Below are positions 17,776-26,437 of a DNA stretch of 53,276 nucleotides, one piece after another. The stretch covers positions 1 to 53,276 of the forward strand of contig JAGTRJ010000031.1 in NCBI GenBank assembly GCA_018261755.1. Reading direction: 5' to 3'. Under the pieces are notes generated by a model. The model was not told where the DNA came from. It ran no database searches and saw nothing but the letters and a program-made list of their open reading frames with translations. This stretch comes from Burkholderiaceae bacterium (GTDB lineage Bacteria; Pseudomonadota; Gammaproteobacteria; Burkholderiales; Burkholderiaceae_D). The position numbers and the translations under genes are program-made. Each line of letters opens with the position of its first letter. Position 1 is the first letter of the stretch.

Positions 17776-18976
17776 TTAAAGAATCAAAATGGCGCGGAAA
17801 TCGTTGACGTTGGTGCGGGTTGGGCCCGTAACCACCAGATCGCCTAACGCGTTGAAAAAACCATAGCCGTCGTTGTTGTCGAGCATCGCAATGGCACGCA
17901 GGCCGAGATCTTCGGCGCGCGCCACGGAATCCGGGCCGTAAACGGCGCCGGCATTGTCTTCCGAGCCGTCGATGCCATCGGTGTCGCAGGCAATCGCATG
18001 GACTTTCGGGTTGCCTTCCATTGCGGTAGCAAAGCTTAGCAGGAATTCGGCATTGCGGCCGCCGCGGCCCTTGCCGCGCACAGTCACAGTGGTTTCGCCG
18101 CCGGAAATCAGCACGCAAGGTGCGGTGAACGGCTGGTTGCGGGTCGCGATCTGGCGCGCCAGCGCGGCATGCATCAGGCCGATGTCGCGCGCTTCGCCTT
18201 CGATGCCATCGGACAGGATGTGCGGCGTAATGCCTGCCTTGCGCGCCATTTCGGCTGCCGCTTCCAGCGCTTCCTGCGCGGTTGCAATGACGTGATGGCT
18301 GTGGCCGGTAAAGCGAGCATCACCCGGCTTTGGCGTTTCGCCAGCGCCGGATTCGAGATGCTGGCGAATGTTGTCCGGAGTCTCGATGTCATACTTTTTC
18401 AGGATCGCGAGCGAATCGGCGCAGGTGGTCGGGTCTGGCAGCGTCGGGCCGCTGGCGATCACGCCCGGGTCGTCGCCCGGCCGACAGGTGTTTCCTGACG
18501 CAATTCATTTCGGAAATCGTGGCGCCGCTTCTGAGCAGCGCGCGGTTGATGGCTTGTTTCTGTTCCAGCGTGATGCCGGGCGCGGGCAGCGCCAGCAGCG
18601 CGGAGCCGCCGCCGGAAATCAGGCACAGCACCAGGTCTTTTTCTGTCAGGCCCTGCACCATTTGCATGATGCGGCCAGCCGCGGCGCGGCCGGCTTCATC
18701 CGGCACCGGATGCGCGGCTTCGACCACTTCGATTTTCTTGCAGTCGGCGCCATGATCATAGCGGGTCACGACCAGGCCGGAGAGTTCGCCCTGCCAGTGG
18801 TCTTCGACCGCCTTGGCCATCGCGGCGGCCCCCTTGCCGGCGCCGATCACCAGCGTGCGGCCGCCTGCCGGCGGTTGCGGCAGGAATGACGGCAGGCATT
18901 TCGCGGCGCTGACGGCTGAAACCGCGCCGGAAAAGAGATCAATCAGAAATTGTCGGGGGTCGGTAGTGAAAGGCAT
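17776..18976 (-). pseudogene. ttuD: Glycerate 2-kinase (MOFRL family), broken by internal deletion
   Basis: The gene should phosphorylate glycerate at the end of the glyoxylate route. The N-terminal part, from the ATG at 18976 (MPFTTDPRQFLIDLFSGAVS), has LVIGAGKGAAAMAKAVE and CLISGGGSALL and runs to NCVRKHLS near 18484. The next about 25 residues expected in the family (the KGGRLA and LLISDVP region) are missing. The coherent sequence resumes in another frame with GDDPGVIASGPTLPDPTTC and continues to 17776 through SGGETTVTVRGKGRGGRN, AIACDTDGIDGSEDNAGA and the MOFRL-type tail. Missing length is roughly 70-77 nt (3n+2). Either the gene is inactivated or the assembly lost a piece. Confidence 0.88.
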
Positions 18977-19069
18977 GCGGTGCTCTTGAAAGATACGGCC
19001 ACCAAACAGGAGTTTGCCATACCGCATGGCGGGCAAAATTGCTTGATGGCCGGAACAAACAAAACTTCC

Positions 19070-19101
19070 GGGCCGGGCATGGTTCGATGGGCGCCCGGCC
19101 C
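19070..19101. other. Hairpin between glxR and the glycerate kinase gene
   Basis: GGGCCGGGC (19070-19078) and GCCCGGCCC (19093-19101) make a perfect 9-bp GC-only stem with a 14-nt loop. On the minus strand it is followed by GGAAGTTTTGTTTG, so it could act as a partial terminator or mRNA-stabilising stem inside the operon. Confidence 0.55.
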
Positions 19102-19123
19102 ATTGGCGTAATAATACTGTTTT

Positions 19124-20011
19124 TTACGCTTTGGCGATTTCGTGGTTCGCCATGATCTCGATCGCGCGGCACAGCGCGGAGTGATCGAGGCCGCTCATGC
19201 CGTTGCCGGCGCAGGCGTTCATCAGTTCCTGCGCAGTCGAGGTGTTCGGCAGCGAGATGTGCATGGCCTTCGCGCCTTGCAGTGCCAGGTTCAGGTCTTT
19301 CTGATGCAGCTCGATGCGGAAGCCCGGGTTGAACGTGCGCTTGATCATGCGCTCGCCATGCACTTCGAGAATGCGCGACGAGGCGAAACCGCCCATCAAT
19401 GCCTGACGGACTTTGGCCGGATCGGCGCCAGCTTTCGACGCGAACAGCATGGCTTCAGCCACGGCCTGGATGTTCAGCGCGACGATGATCTGGTTCGCTA
19501 CTTTGGTGGTTTGGCCGTCGCCATTGCCGCCGACCAGCGTGATGTTCTTGCCCATCAGTTCGAACAGCGGCTTGACCGTGTTGAACGCTGCTTCGGAACC
19601 GCCGATCATGATCGTCAGCGTGGCGGCTTTCGCGCCAACTTCGCCGCCGGAAACCGGCGCGTCCAGGTATTCACAGCCCAGGGCGTTGATTTTCTTCGCG
19701 AATTCCTTGGTCTGGATCGGGCAGATCGAGCTCATGTCGACCACGATCTTGCCTTTGCTGATGCCTTGTGCCACGCCATTTTCGCCAAACAGCACGGATT
19801 CAACGTGCGGGGTGTCCGGCACCATCAGGATGATGATGTCGGCCTGCTTGGCGACTTCTGCGCCATTGGCACAGACAACCGCGCCGCCAGCGACCAGATC
19901 AGCCGGGGTTGCGCTGTGGCTGTTGACGAACAGCTTGTGGCCGCCTTTTTGCAGATTCAGCGCCATCGGGGCGCCCATGATACCCAGACCAATAAAGCCT
20001 ACGTTTGCCAT
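19124..20011 (-). CDS. glxR: 2-hydroxy-3-oxopropionate (tartronate semialdehyde) reductase
   Basis: A 295-residue NAD(P)H-dependent dehydrogenase of the 3-hydroxyisobutyrate dehydrogenase family that reduces tartronate semialdehyde to glycerate. The dinucleotide fold begins GFIGLGIMGAPMALNL. The substrate loop is DAPVSGGEVGAKAATLTIMI, and the catalytic lysine lies in GQTTKVANQIIVALN. The C-terminal helix set ends LDHSALCRAIEIMANHE. It follows hyi by 44 bp on the same strand and takes the product of Gcl. Family members also reduce succinate semialdehyde or 3-hydroxyisobutyrate substrates, but the position behind gcl and hyi settles the likely role. Confidence 0.95.
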   Translation of the reverse strand: MANVGFIGLGIMGAPMALNLQKGGHKLFVNSHSATPADLVAGGAVVCANGAEVAKQADIIILMVPDTPHVESVLFGENGVAQGISKGKIVVDMSSICPIQTKEFAKKINALGCEYLDAPVSGGEVGAKAATLTIMIGGSEAAFNTVKPLFELMGKNITLVGGNGDGQTTKVANQIIVALNIQAVAEAMLFASKAGADPAKVRQALMGGFASSRILEVHGERMIKRTFNPGFRIELHQKDLNLALQGAKAMHISLPNTSTAQELMNACAGNGMSGLDHSALCRAIEIMANHEIAKA

Positions 20012-20055
20012 TTGTATTCTCCAGTAAGTTGTACGTTGTTATCGCGAGTCGCGGA

Positions 20056-20835
20056 TTACGCGCCGTGCGCCTTGAGCCAGCCCAGACCGGCTTCGGTCGT
20101 CGTCAGCGGCTTGTATTCGCAGCCAATCCAGCCATCATAGCCGAGATCATCGATGAATTTGAACAGGAACTTATAGTTGATTTCGCCCGTGCCCGGCTCG
20201 TTCCGGCCCGGGTTGTCGGCCAGCTGCATGTGCTTGATCAGGCCGATGTTGGCCTTGATCGTGTTCGCCAGTTCGCCTTCCATCCGCTGCATGTGGTAGA
20301 TGTCGTGCTGGATGAACAGGTTGTCGGAACCGACGTCCTTGATGATGTCCACAGCTTGCTGCGTGCGGTTCAGGAAGAAGCCCGGGATATCGAACGTGTT
20401 GATCGGCTCGGTGATCAGGCGGATGCCTTCGGCTTTCAGTTTTTCCGCCGCGAACTTCAGGTTTGAAACGAAGGTCGCGCGCGCCTTGTCGGCGGAAACG
20501 CCTTCCGGCAGCTTGCCGGCCAGTGCGTTCAGTTGCGGCACGCCCAGTTTTTTCGCTGCTTCGATGCCCTTGCCCACGCCGTCCTGGAATTCGCCCACGC
20601 GATCCGGGTGGCAGGTGATGCCGCGCTCGCCGCCAGCCCAGTTGCCGGCCGGCAGGTTGTGCAGCACCAGTTGCAGGTTGTTCGATTTCAGTTTGTCGGC
20701 GATCTGGTTCAGGTCGAATTCGTACGGGAACAGGAATTCAACGCCCTTGAAGCCGGCTTTGGCGGCGGCGTCGAAACGATCCATGAACGGTACTTCGGTG
20801 AACATCATGCTCAGATTGGCAGCCAGTTTCGGCAT
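20056..20835 (-). CDS. hyi: Hydroxypyruvate isomerase
   Basis: A 259-residue TIM-barrel enzyme interconverting hydroxypyruvate and tartronate semialdehyde. The start MPKLAANLSMMFTEVPFMDR matches Hyi proteins. Family motifs include LHNLPAGNWAGGERGI, the metal-binding glutamate in ITEPINTFDIPGFFLN, IQHDIYHMQRMEGEL and HMQLADNPGRNEPGTGEINY. The ATG at 20835 is preceded by GGGGGA. Between this gene and gcl lies a long hairpin at 20878-20916. In the operon it supplements GlxR by handling hydroxypyruvate formed from the same pool. Confidence 0.95.
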   Translation of the reverse strand: MPKLAANLSMMFTEVPFMDRFDAAAKAGFKGVEFLFPYEFDLNQIADKLKSNNLQLVLHNLPAGNWAGGERGITCHPDRVGEFQDGVGKGIEAAKKLGVPQLNALAGKLPEGVSADKARATFVSNLKFAAEKLKAEGIRLITEPINTFDIPGFFLNRTQQAVDIIKDVGSDNLFIQHDIYHMQRMEGELANTIKANIGLIKHMQLADNPGRNEPGTGEINYKFLFKFIDDLGYDGWIGCEYKPLTTTEAGLGWLKAHGA

Positions 20836-20877
20836 TTCATTCCCCCTTCGGTAATTTATTGTCGTCTTCAATTGGCA

Positions 20878-20916
20878 AACCGCCTGCGACGTGAACATGC
20901 ACGTCAACAGGCGGTT
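20878..20916. other. Two-step hairpin between gcl and hyi
   Basis: AACCGCCTG pairs with CAGGCGGTT, and inside it GACGTG pairs with CACGTC, giving 15 base pairs with small internal bulges. No T-run follows. It may set different mRNA levels for gcl and the downstream genes by processing or partial termination. Confidence 0.6.
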
Positions 20917-20931
20917 CGGAACCGGTGTATT

Positions 20932-22680
20932 TTACTCCGCGAGGTCGATCGCGCCACCGAATTCGTTGATCTTGTCGATGTCACCGCCCATCGGGATATT
21001 GGTGACACGTTCCAGGATCACTTCAACTACAACCGGCACCTTGAATTCCTTCATCAGCTCACGCGCTTTTGCAAATGCAGCCGGCAGGTCGTCCGGGTTG
21101 AATACGCGCAGCGCCTTGCAGCCGAGGCCTTCGACCACGGTGACGAAGTCGATGCCGTAGCCGTTGACTTCCGGTGCATTGACGTTGTCGAACGACAGTT
21201 GCACGCAGTAGTCGAGGTCGTTGAAGCCCAGCTGGCCCTGACGGATCAGGCCGAGGTACGAGTTGTTGACCACGATATGGATGTACGGCAGGTTGAACTG
21301 CGCGCCGACGGCCAGCTCTTCAATCATGAACTGGAAGTCGAAGTCGCCCGAAATCGCGACGATTTCGCTGCTCGGGTCGGAAGCACGCACGCCGAGCGCG
21401 GCGGAAATGGTCCAGCCGAGCGGGCCGGCCTGGCCGCAATCGATCCAGTGACGCGGGTTGTACACCTTCAGGTGCTGCGCGGCGCCGATCTGGGACAGGC
21501 CGATCGAGGTCACGTAGCGGACGTCCTTGCCGAAGAACTTGTTCATCTCGCCATAGACGCGCTGCGGCTTGATCGGCACGTTGTCGTAGTCGTTCTTGCG
21601 CAGCAGCGTGCGCTTGTTCTTCTGGCAGGCTGCTACCCAGGCGGAACGATCTTTCAGCTTGCCGGCGGCTTTCCATTCCTTCGCCACTTCGACGAACAGA
21701 TCCAGCGCATAAGCCGCGTCGGACACGATGCCGTAATCCGGGCAGAACACGCGACCGATCTGGGTCGGTTCGATGTCAACGTGCACGAATTTGCGGTCCT
21801 TGGTGTAAACCTCGAGCGTGCCGGTGTGGCGGTTGGCCCAGCGGTTGCCGATGCCGAGCGCGAAGTCGGATGCGAGGAAGTTCGCATTGCCGTAGCGGTG
21901 ATGCGTCTGCAGGCCGACCTGGCCGGCTTCCAGCGGGTGGTCGTCCGGAATCGAGCCCCAGCCCATCAGCGTCGGCACGACCGGCACGCCGACGATTTCG
22001 GCGAACTCGACCAGCTTCTTCGCTGCGTCGGCAATGATGACGCCGCCGCCGGAGATGATCAGCGGACGCTCGGATTCGTTCAGCATCGAGATTGCTTTCT
22101 CGATCTGCGCGCGGCTTGCTTTCGGCTTGAACACGTCCAGCGGGGTGTAGGTATCTGGATCGAATTCGATCTCGGTGGTCTGCACGTCGAACGGCAGGTC
22201 GATCAGCACCGGGCCCTGACGGCCGGAGCGCATCAGGTGGAATGCTTGCTGGAATGCGCGCGGCACCTGCGCCGGTTCGCGTACGGTAACGGCCCATTTG
22301 GTGACCGGCGCAGCGATGCGCTCGATGTCAACCGCTTGGAAGTCTTCCTTGTGCAGACGTGCGCGCGGTGCCTGACCGGTGATGACCAGGATCGGGATCG
22401 AGTCGGCGATGGCCGAGTACAGGCCGGTGATCATGTCGGTCGCGGCCGGGCCGGACGTACAGATACCGATACCGATATTGCCGGCTTTGGCACGGGTGTA
22501 ACCTTCGGCCATGTGTCCGATGGCTTCGCCGTGGCGCGCCAGGATGTGTTTCATCGTGCCGCGCTTTTTCAGCGCAGCGTAAAACGGATTAATACCAGCG
22601 CCAGGCACACCAAACAACTGGGTGACGCCTTCTTTTTCCATTACATGTACAGCTGCTTCAGCTGCGGTCATTTTAGCCAC
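20932..22680 (-). CDS. gcl: Glyoxylate carboligase (tartronate-semialdehyde synthase)
   Basis: A 582-residue thiamine-diphosphate enzyme joining two glyoxylates to tartronate semialdehyde and CO2. It shows [53 protein letters not shown], the ThDP/metal motif [16 protein letters not shown] and [11 protein letters not shown]. Where most ThDP enzymes have a catalytic glutamate (RHE), this reads [13 protein letters not shown]; loss of that Glu is a hallmark of Gcl, though E. coli has Val rather than Gly. The GTG at 22680 was chosen because AGGAGG lies 6 nt upstream; an in-frame ATG is 9 nt further in. It heads the operon and faces a LysR gene. Confidence 0.96.
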   Translation of the reverse strand: MAKMTAAEAAVHVMEKEGVTQLFGVPGAGINPFYAALKKRGTMKHILARHGEAIGHMAEGYTRAKAGNIGIGICTSGPAATDMITGLYSAIADSIPILVITGQAPRARLHKEDFQAVDIERIAAPVTKWAVTVREPAQVPRAFQQAFHLMRSGRQGPVLIDLPFDVQTTEIEFDPDTYTPLDVFKPKASRAQIEKAISMLNESERPLIISGGGVIIADAAKKLVEFAEIVGVPVVPTLMGWGSIPDDHPLEAGQVGLQTHHRYGNANFLASDFALGIGNRWANRHTGTLEVYTKDRKFVHVDIEPTQIGRVFCPDYGIVSDAAYALDLFVEVAKEWKAAGKLKDRSAWVAACQKNKRTLLRKNDYDNVPIKPQRVYGEMNKFFGKDVRYVTSIGLSQIGAAQHLKVYNPRHWIDCGQAGPLGWTISAALGVRASDPSSEIVAISGDFDFQFMIEELAVGAQFNLPYIHIVVNNSYLGLIRQGQLGFNDLDYCVQLSFDNVNAPEVNGYGIDFVTVVEGLGCKALRVFNPDDLPAAFAKARELMKEFKVPVVVEVILERVTNIPMGGDIDKINEFGGAIDLAE

Positions 22681-22723
22681 GGGGCACCTCCTTGTTGACA
22701 CATTTGTGGATTATTGATTTTTA

Positions 22724-22752
22724 ATTATAGTGATGAACAAATGGTTTGATAA
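22724..22752 (-). promoter_or_regulatory. Predicted promoter of the gcl operon
   Basis: On the minus strand, TTATCA (22752-22747) and TATAAT (22729-22724) are separated by 17 bp in the AT-rich spacer between gcl and the divergent LysR gene. The leader to the GTG is about 35-40 nt. The position makes it a likely target of the LysR regulator. Confidence 0.6.
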
Positions 22753-22800
22753 GATAATAAAAAATCGTGTTATTCGATACTTGATGTAAGGAATTGACGG

Positions 22801-23712
22801 GTGGATAAGCTCAAGCAAATTGAAGCTTTCGTGCTGGTGGTGGACAAGGGAAGTCTTGCGCGCGCCGCACTGGAAAAGGGCATCACGCCGGTGATGCTGG
22901 GACGGCGCATTGATGCGCTGGAAAAGCGTCTTGGCGCGAAGCTGATGCATCGTACCACACGTCATCTTTCTTTGACGGAGCAGGGATCGGTGTTCCTCGA
23001 TCACTGCCGCCAGATACTGGGCGACATCGACCGGGCCGAACGGGTGGTGGCCGAGGGGCGCGACAAGGCGACGGGTCATCTGATCGTGACCGCGCCGGCG
23101 TCGTTCGGACGCAAGCATGTGGCGCCGTACGCGCCGGCATTCCTGAAAGCGAACCCGGACGTGCGGATTTCGTTCAATCTCAGCGATCAGGTGGTCGATA
23201 TGGTGCGCGAGGGTTACGACCTGAGCATCCGCATTGGCGGCAACATCGATCAGAGCCTGGTGGCGGTCAAGCTGTATCAGAACCACCGGGTGGTTTGCGG
23301 CACGCCGGAATACTTTGCCCGGCATGGCGTGCCGAAAAACCTGAACGACTTGATGAAGCACAACTGCCTGACGTTCAACCTGCAGGGCGGACAGCAGCGC
23401 GGCTGGTATTTCCGTGATAAAGGCAAGGCGGTGATCGTCCGTCCGGTGGGCAAGCTCGATTGCAACGATGGCGAACTGCTGCATCGCTGGTGCCTCGAAG
23501 GGCTGGGGCTGGCATGGCGCTCGACCTGGGAAATCGAAACGCAGCTGGCATCGGGAGAACTGGTGACGGTGCTGGATGAATACGCGCTGTCGAATTACGA
23601 CATCACCGCGATTTACCCGCAGCAGCAGCACCTGCCGCTGAAAACGAGGCTGTTCATCGACATGCTGAAGTCGATTTACGCCCAGCCCGGCTACTGGACG
23701 CGGGGCGCCTGA
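22801..23712 (+). CDS. LysR-type regulator, divergent from gcl
   Basis: A 303-residue LysR protein with a GTG start; AAGGA lies about 9 nt upstream. The DNA-binding part (about residues 1-60) reads KLKQIEAFVLVVDKGSLA with TPVMLGRRIDALEKRLGAKL as recognition region. The effector domain starts with GHLIVTAPASFGRKHVAPY. Shape and motifs fit the CrgA/DmlR-like group. Its place, back to back with the glyoxylate operon and sharing a 120-bp AT-rich spacer, makes it the probable activator or repressor of gcl. The inducer is unknown; a glyoxylate-pathway intermediate is an inference. Confidence 0.9.
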   Translation: MDKLKQIEAFVLVVDKGSLARAALEKGITPVMLGRRIDALEKRLGAKLMHRTTRHLSLTEQGSVFLDHCRQILGDIDRAERVVAEGRDKATGHLIVTAPASFGRKHVAPYAPAFLKANPDVRISFNLSDQVVDMVREGYDLSIRIGGNIDQSLVAVKLYQNHRVVCGTPEYFARHGVPKNLNDLMKHNCLTFNLQGGQQRGWYFRDKGKAVIVRPVGKLDCNDGELLHRWCLEGLGLAWRSTWEIETQLASGELVTVLDEYALSNYDITAIYPQQQHLPLKTRLFIDMLKSIYAQPGYWTRGA

Positions 23713-23740
23713 TGGCGGCTTGCAGCCGGCCGGTCGGGGA

Positions 23741-23818
23741 CAAAATATACTGGCGGTAGTATTTCAGAACTGCCCCGGAATATTTGGCGCGGCGAGGTGG
23801 TTTGTTTGTATACTCCCG
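23741..23818 (+). repeat. Interspersed repeat, copy D
   Basis: AAAATATACTGGCGGTAGTATTT forms the palindromic head. A diverged centre (ACTGCCCCGGAATATTTGGCG) and TTTGTATACTCCC follow. It lies 28 bp after the LysR stop and ends 30 bp before the DUF1840 start, so it forms part of that gene's upstream region. There is no left hairpin arm. Confidence 0.75.
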
Positions 23819-23848
23819 AAAAACAATCATTTTGACGAGGGTATTCAG

Positions 23849-24274
23849 ATGCTGGTGATATTCAAATGCAAGGCGGCGGGTGACATCATCATGTTCGAGG
23901 AAAACGCCAAGCCGCTGCTCGACGTGCTTGGGCGCGACATTGACAAGGGCATTATCCTGGCGGCGGAAACGGCGGAAGCGATTGCGAAGCTGGAAGCCGA
24001 AGTCGAGCGGATGAAGGTGGTCGAGGCGGAGGAAAAGGCCAGGCGCGAGGCGGAGGCGCGCGAAAAGGAACTCGAGCTGCAGCAAAAGCGCGAGGCAGGT
24101 CTGGTGGAAGATGAGGACAAGGACGAGATCGACCGGCAGGATGAGCGCCGCAAGCAGCAGCGCGAAAAGGAGCGCAAGGTTGAACCGGTCAGCTTTGCCG
24201 CGCGCGCGTACCCGCTGCTGGAAATGCTTCGGCGCGCCAACAGAAAAGAGCGCGACGTGGTCTGGGGTGTGTAG
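23849..24274 (+). CDS. DUF1840-family protein
   Basis: A 141-residue soluble, highly charged protein. It starts MLVIFKCKAAGDIIMFEENA and continues KPLLDVLGRDIDKGIILAAE, the conserved DUF1840 beginning found in Burkholderiales. The middle (about residues 50-110) is a long Glu/Lys/Arg-rich helix, probably coiled coil, and the end returns to a conserved SFAARAYPLLEMLRRANR. The ATG at 23849 has GAGGG upstream. Function is unknown. pth follows 50 bp downstream on the same strand. Confidence 0.8.
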   Translation: MLVIFKCKAAGDIIMFEENAKPLLDVLGRDIDKGIILAAETAEAIAKLEAEVERMKVVEAEEKARREAEAREKELELQQKREAGLVEDEDKDEIDRQDERRKQQREKERKVEPVSFAARAYPLLEMLRRANRKERDVVWGV

Positions 24275-24324
24275 GCAGCGCCCGGCTTTTCCGCGATAAT
24301 GCCGCTTTTTGACGCGGTACCATC

Positions 24325-24933
24325 ATGTCCATTCGTCTCATTGTTGGCCTAGGCAATCCAGGCCCGGAATACGAACAAACGCGCCACAACGCCGGCTTTT
24401 GGCTAGTGGACAATCTGGCGCACACGCTGCCCGGCTGCCAGTTGCAGAAGGAATCGCGTTTTCAGGCGCTGGCGGCGAAAACCCGCATTGGTGGGCAGGA
24501 AGTCTGGCTGCTGGAGCCGCAGACCTTCATGAATCTGTCCGGCCGCGCGGTCGGCGCGCTGGCGCGGTTTTTCAAGATCGCGCCGGATGAAATCCTGGTG
24601 GTGCACGACGAGCTCGACCTGCCGCCGGGCACGGCGAAGATCAAAAAGGCCGGTTCATCCGGCGGTCATAACGGATTAAAGGATATCGCGGCCGCGCTTG
24701 GAACGCAGGATTTCTGGCGCCTGCGCATCGGTGTTGGCCACCCGCGCGAGCAGGGGCTGAAATCGCCGGTGATCGATTTCGTGCTGCACCGTCCGCGCAA
24801 GGAAGAACAGACTCTGATCGATGAAGCGATCAATCAGAGTCTGGCGGTGATTCCGCTGCTGTGCGAAGGCCGTTTCGATATTGCGATGAAACAGCTGCAC
24901 ACGGCGAAGAAGCCGGGCGCAGCAGCGGGTTAG
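24325..24933 (+). CDS. pth: Peptidyl-tRNA hydrolase
   Basis: A 202-residue essential enzyme that frees tRNA from prematurely released peptidyl-tRNA. It has the N-terminal [19 protein letters not shown] with catalytic histidine, the asparagine loop [14 protein letters not shown], and [11 protein letters not shown] followed by [12 protein letters not shown]. Length and motifs are normal. The stop lies only 2 bp from the end of the convergent HTH gene at 24936, so the two transcripts overlap. Confidence 0.97.
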   Translation: MSIRLIVGLGNPGPEYEQTRHNAGFWLVDNLAHTLPGCQLQKESRFQALAAKTRIGGQEVWLLEPQTFMNLSGRAVGALARFFKIAPDEILVVHDELDLPPGTAKIKKAGSSGGHNGLKDIAAALGTQDFWRLRIGVGHPREQGLKSPVIDFVLHRPRKEEQTLIDEAINQSLAVIPLLCEGRFDIAMKQLHTAKKPGAAAG

Positions 24934-24935
24934 GA

Positions 24936-25253
24936 TTACTGGTTGTCGGTGGTTTTCGGTTTGAACTGCTTGTCGCTGATGCGGAACTTCGCGCGGCGGT
25001 CGCCCATCAGTTCACGCAATTCCTTGATGCTCAGGTTGCTGACTTCGTGCATGCGGATCAGCAGCGATGCGCCGACCGGGAGGCGGTTGTGGCGAATTTT
25101 GCTGATGACCGGCGGCGCTACTTCGAGCGCGCGCGACAGCGCAGCGTCATTTTTCAGGCTCATCAGCTTGATCAGCGTGTCGAGCAGATTGTTCGGGTCG
25201 TAAACGCGCTGGCTTGCATCGGCCTCTGCATTCTGGTTCGTTTGTTCGGTCAT
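24936..25253 (-). CDS. Small XRE-like DNA-binding protein
   Basis: A 105-residue protein whose middle (about residues 24-85) looks like a Cro/CI-type helix-turn-helix: LLDTLIKLMSLKNDAALSRA, VAPPVISKIRHNRLPVGASL and RMHEVSNLSIKELRELMGDR. Polar tails flank it. TAGGGA lies about 10 nt before the ATG. It converges on pth with a 2-bp gap. The domain call is from pattern only; the targets are unknown. Confidence 0.7.
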   Translation of the reverse strand: MTEQTNQNAEADASQRVYDPNNLLDTLIKLMSLKNDAALSRALEVAPPVISKIRHNRLPVGASLLIRMHEVSNLSIKELRELMGDRRAKFRISDKQFKPKTTDNQ

Positions 25254-25284
25254 GTCAGTGAATCCCTACGTTGTGCAACAATAA

Positions 25285-25313
25285 ATTATACTGCGCTGTT
25301 GTCATAATTGCAA
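25285..25313 (-). promoter_or_regulatory. Predicted promoter of the small HTH gene
   Basis: On the minus strand, TTGCAA (25313-25308) and TATAAT (25290-25285) have a 17-bp spacer, giving a leader of about 25 nt to the ATG at 25253. The rest of the 319-bp gap to 25573 is AT-rich at first and holds no gene, repeat copy or clear terminator that I can see. Confidence 0.6.
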
Positions 25314-25559
25314 AAAAAAGAACCCCTTTCCTGTTCATGCACAGGGTCGGTATCGCAGGGGGGAATTCCTTGCAGATATAACGAAAGACGCATTAAGTTA
25401 ATTATTAATTCTACAGCAAGTCGCATATCATTGCCACATGGCAATGTCATGACAACAATATCAGCGATGCCTGTGGCGGGCGGGTTGCGGGCGTGGTTTG
25501 GCGCACCATGTCCGTGCCGCTTTCTTGCTTGTGCGCAAATGCCGGCATGGCATTTTCCG

Positions 25560-25565
25560 TAAAAT
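25560..25565 (+). promoter_or_regulatory. TAAAAT box 7 nt before the endonuclease/phosphatase ATG
   Basis: TAAAAT-AAGCATT-ATG repeats the spacing seen at dnaB and lpxC, and no Shine-Dalgarno sequence is present. It is a candidate leaderless start. Confidence 0.3.
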
Positions 25566-25572
25566 AAGCATT

Positions 25573-26388
25573 ATGAAACTTCGCATCGCAACTTACAACA
25601 TCCACAAGGGGGTGACTTCGCTGGCGCAGCGGCCACGGATTCACTCGCTGAAACGGGCATTGCGCTCGCTTGATGCGGAGTTGGTGTTCTTGCAGGAGGT
25701 GCAGGGGCAGCACGATTTGCTGGCGGTGCGTCTGGACAGTCCATTGCTGACCATCGCGCAGCACCAGTTTCTGGCTGGCCGGTTGTACCACAGCGCCTAT
25801 GGCATGAACGCGGTGTATGACCACGGCCACCACGGCAATGCGCTGCTCAGCCGCTACCGGATCATGTCGTCGGAGAATTTCGATGTCTCGGACCACGCGC
25901 TGGAATCGCGCGGCATTTTGCACTGCGTGATTGAAACCGAATACGCCCACGTGCACTGTTTCGTGGTTCATCTCGGGCTGTTCGCCGGCAGCCGCAGGCG
26001 CCAGACCGAGGCGCTGATCCGGCATGCGCAGCAGACAGCGCCGGCGGATGCGCCAATCATCATCGCCGGCGATTTCAATGACTGGCAGAACCAGTTGGGC
26101 GACATGCTGCGCGCAAACCTGGGCGTGTTCGAAGTGTTCGACGAGCAGGACGTGAAGGATGGCTTCGGCGATTACCTGCGCCGCCTGACCGGACGCAGCG
26201 CGAAGAAAACACCGGCGCGCACCTTTCCGGTGACGATGCCATGGCTGCGACTGGACCGGATTTACGTGCGCGGATTCAAGGTAGAATCGGCGCAGGTGCT
26301 GCAGGGCGTCCGCTGGAGCCGGCTGTCCGACCATGCGCCGATCATCGCCACGCTGGAACTCGTTCACCCGCGCCGCAGCAAACGGTAG
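25573..26388 (+). CDS. Endonuclease/exonuclease/phosphatase family protein
   Basis: A 271-residue metal-dependent hydrolase of the EEP fold. It opens MKLRIATYNIHKG, with LVFLQEVQGQ (metal-binding Glu), HGNALLSRY, CFVVHLGLFAGSRRRQ, IIAGDFNDWQNQ and the closing RLSDHAPIIATLEL, which together give the full active-site set. Related proteins are often encoded next to cardiolipin synthase genes in Betaproteobacteria, as here (50 bp). The substrate, nucleic acid or phospholipid-linked, cannot be read from the sequence. The ATG at 25573 gives the family N-terminus. Confidence 0.88.
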   Translation: MKLRIATYNIHKGVTSLAQRPRIHSLKRALRSLDAELVFLQEVQGQHDLLAVRLDSPLLTIAQHQFLAGRLYHSAYGMNAVYDHGHHGNALLSRYRIMSSENFDVSDHALESRGILHCVIETEYAHVHCFVVHLGLFAGSRRRQTEALIRHAQQTAPADAPIIIAGDFNDWQNQLGDMLRANLGVFEVFDEQDVKDGFGDYLRRLTGRSAKKTPARTFPVTMPWLRLDRIYVRGFKVESAQVLQGVRWSRLSDHAPIIATLELVHPRRSKR

Positions 26389-26437
26389 CGGGCTGCCGAC
26401 AATCAGGTTTCGACACAGGGGTAACACGCACTCATTT

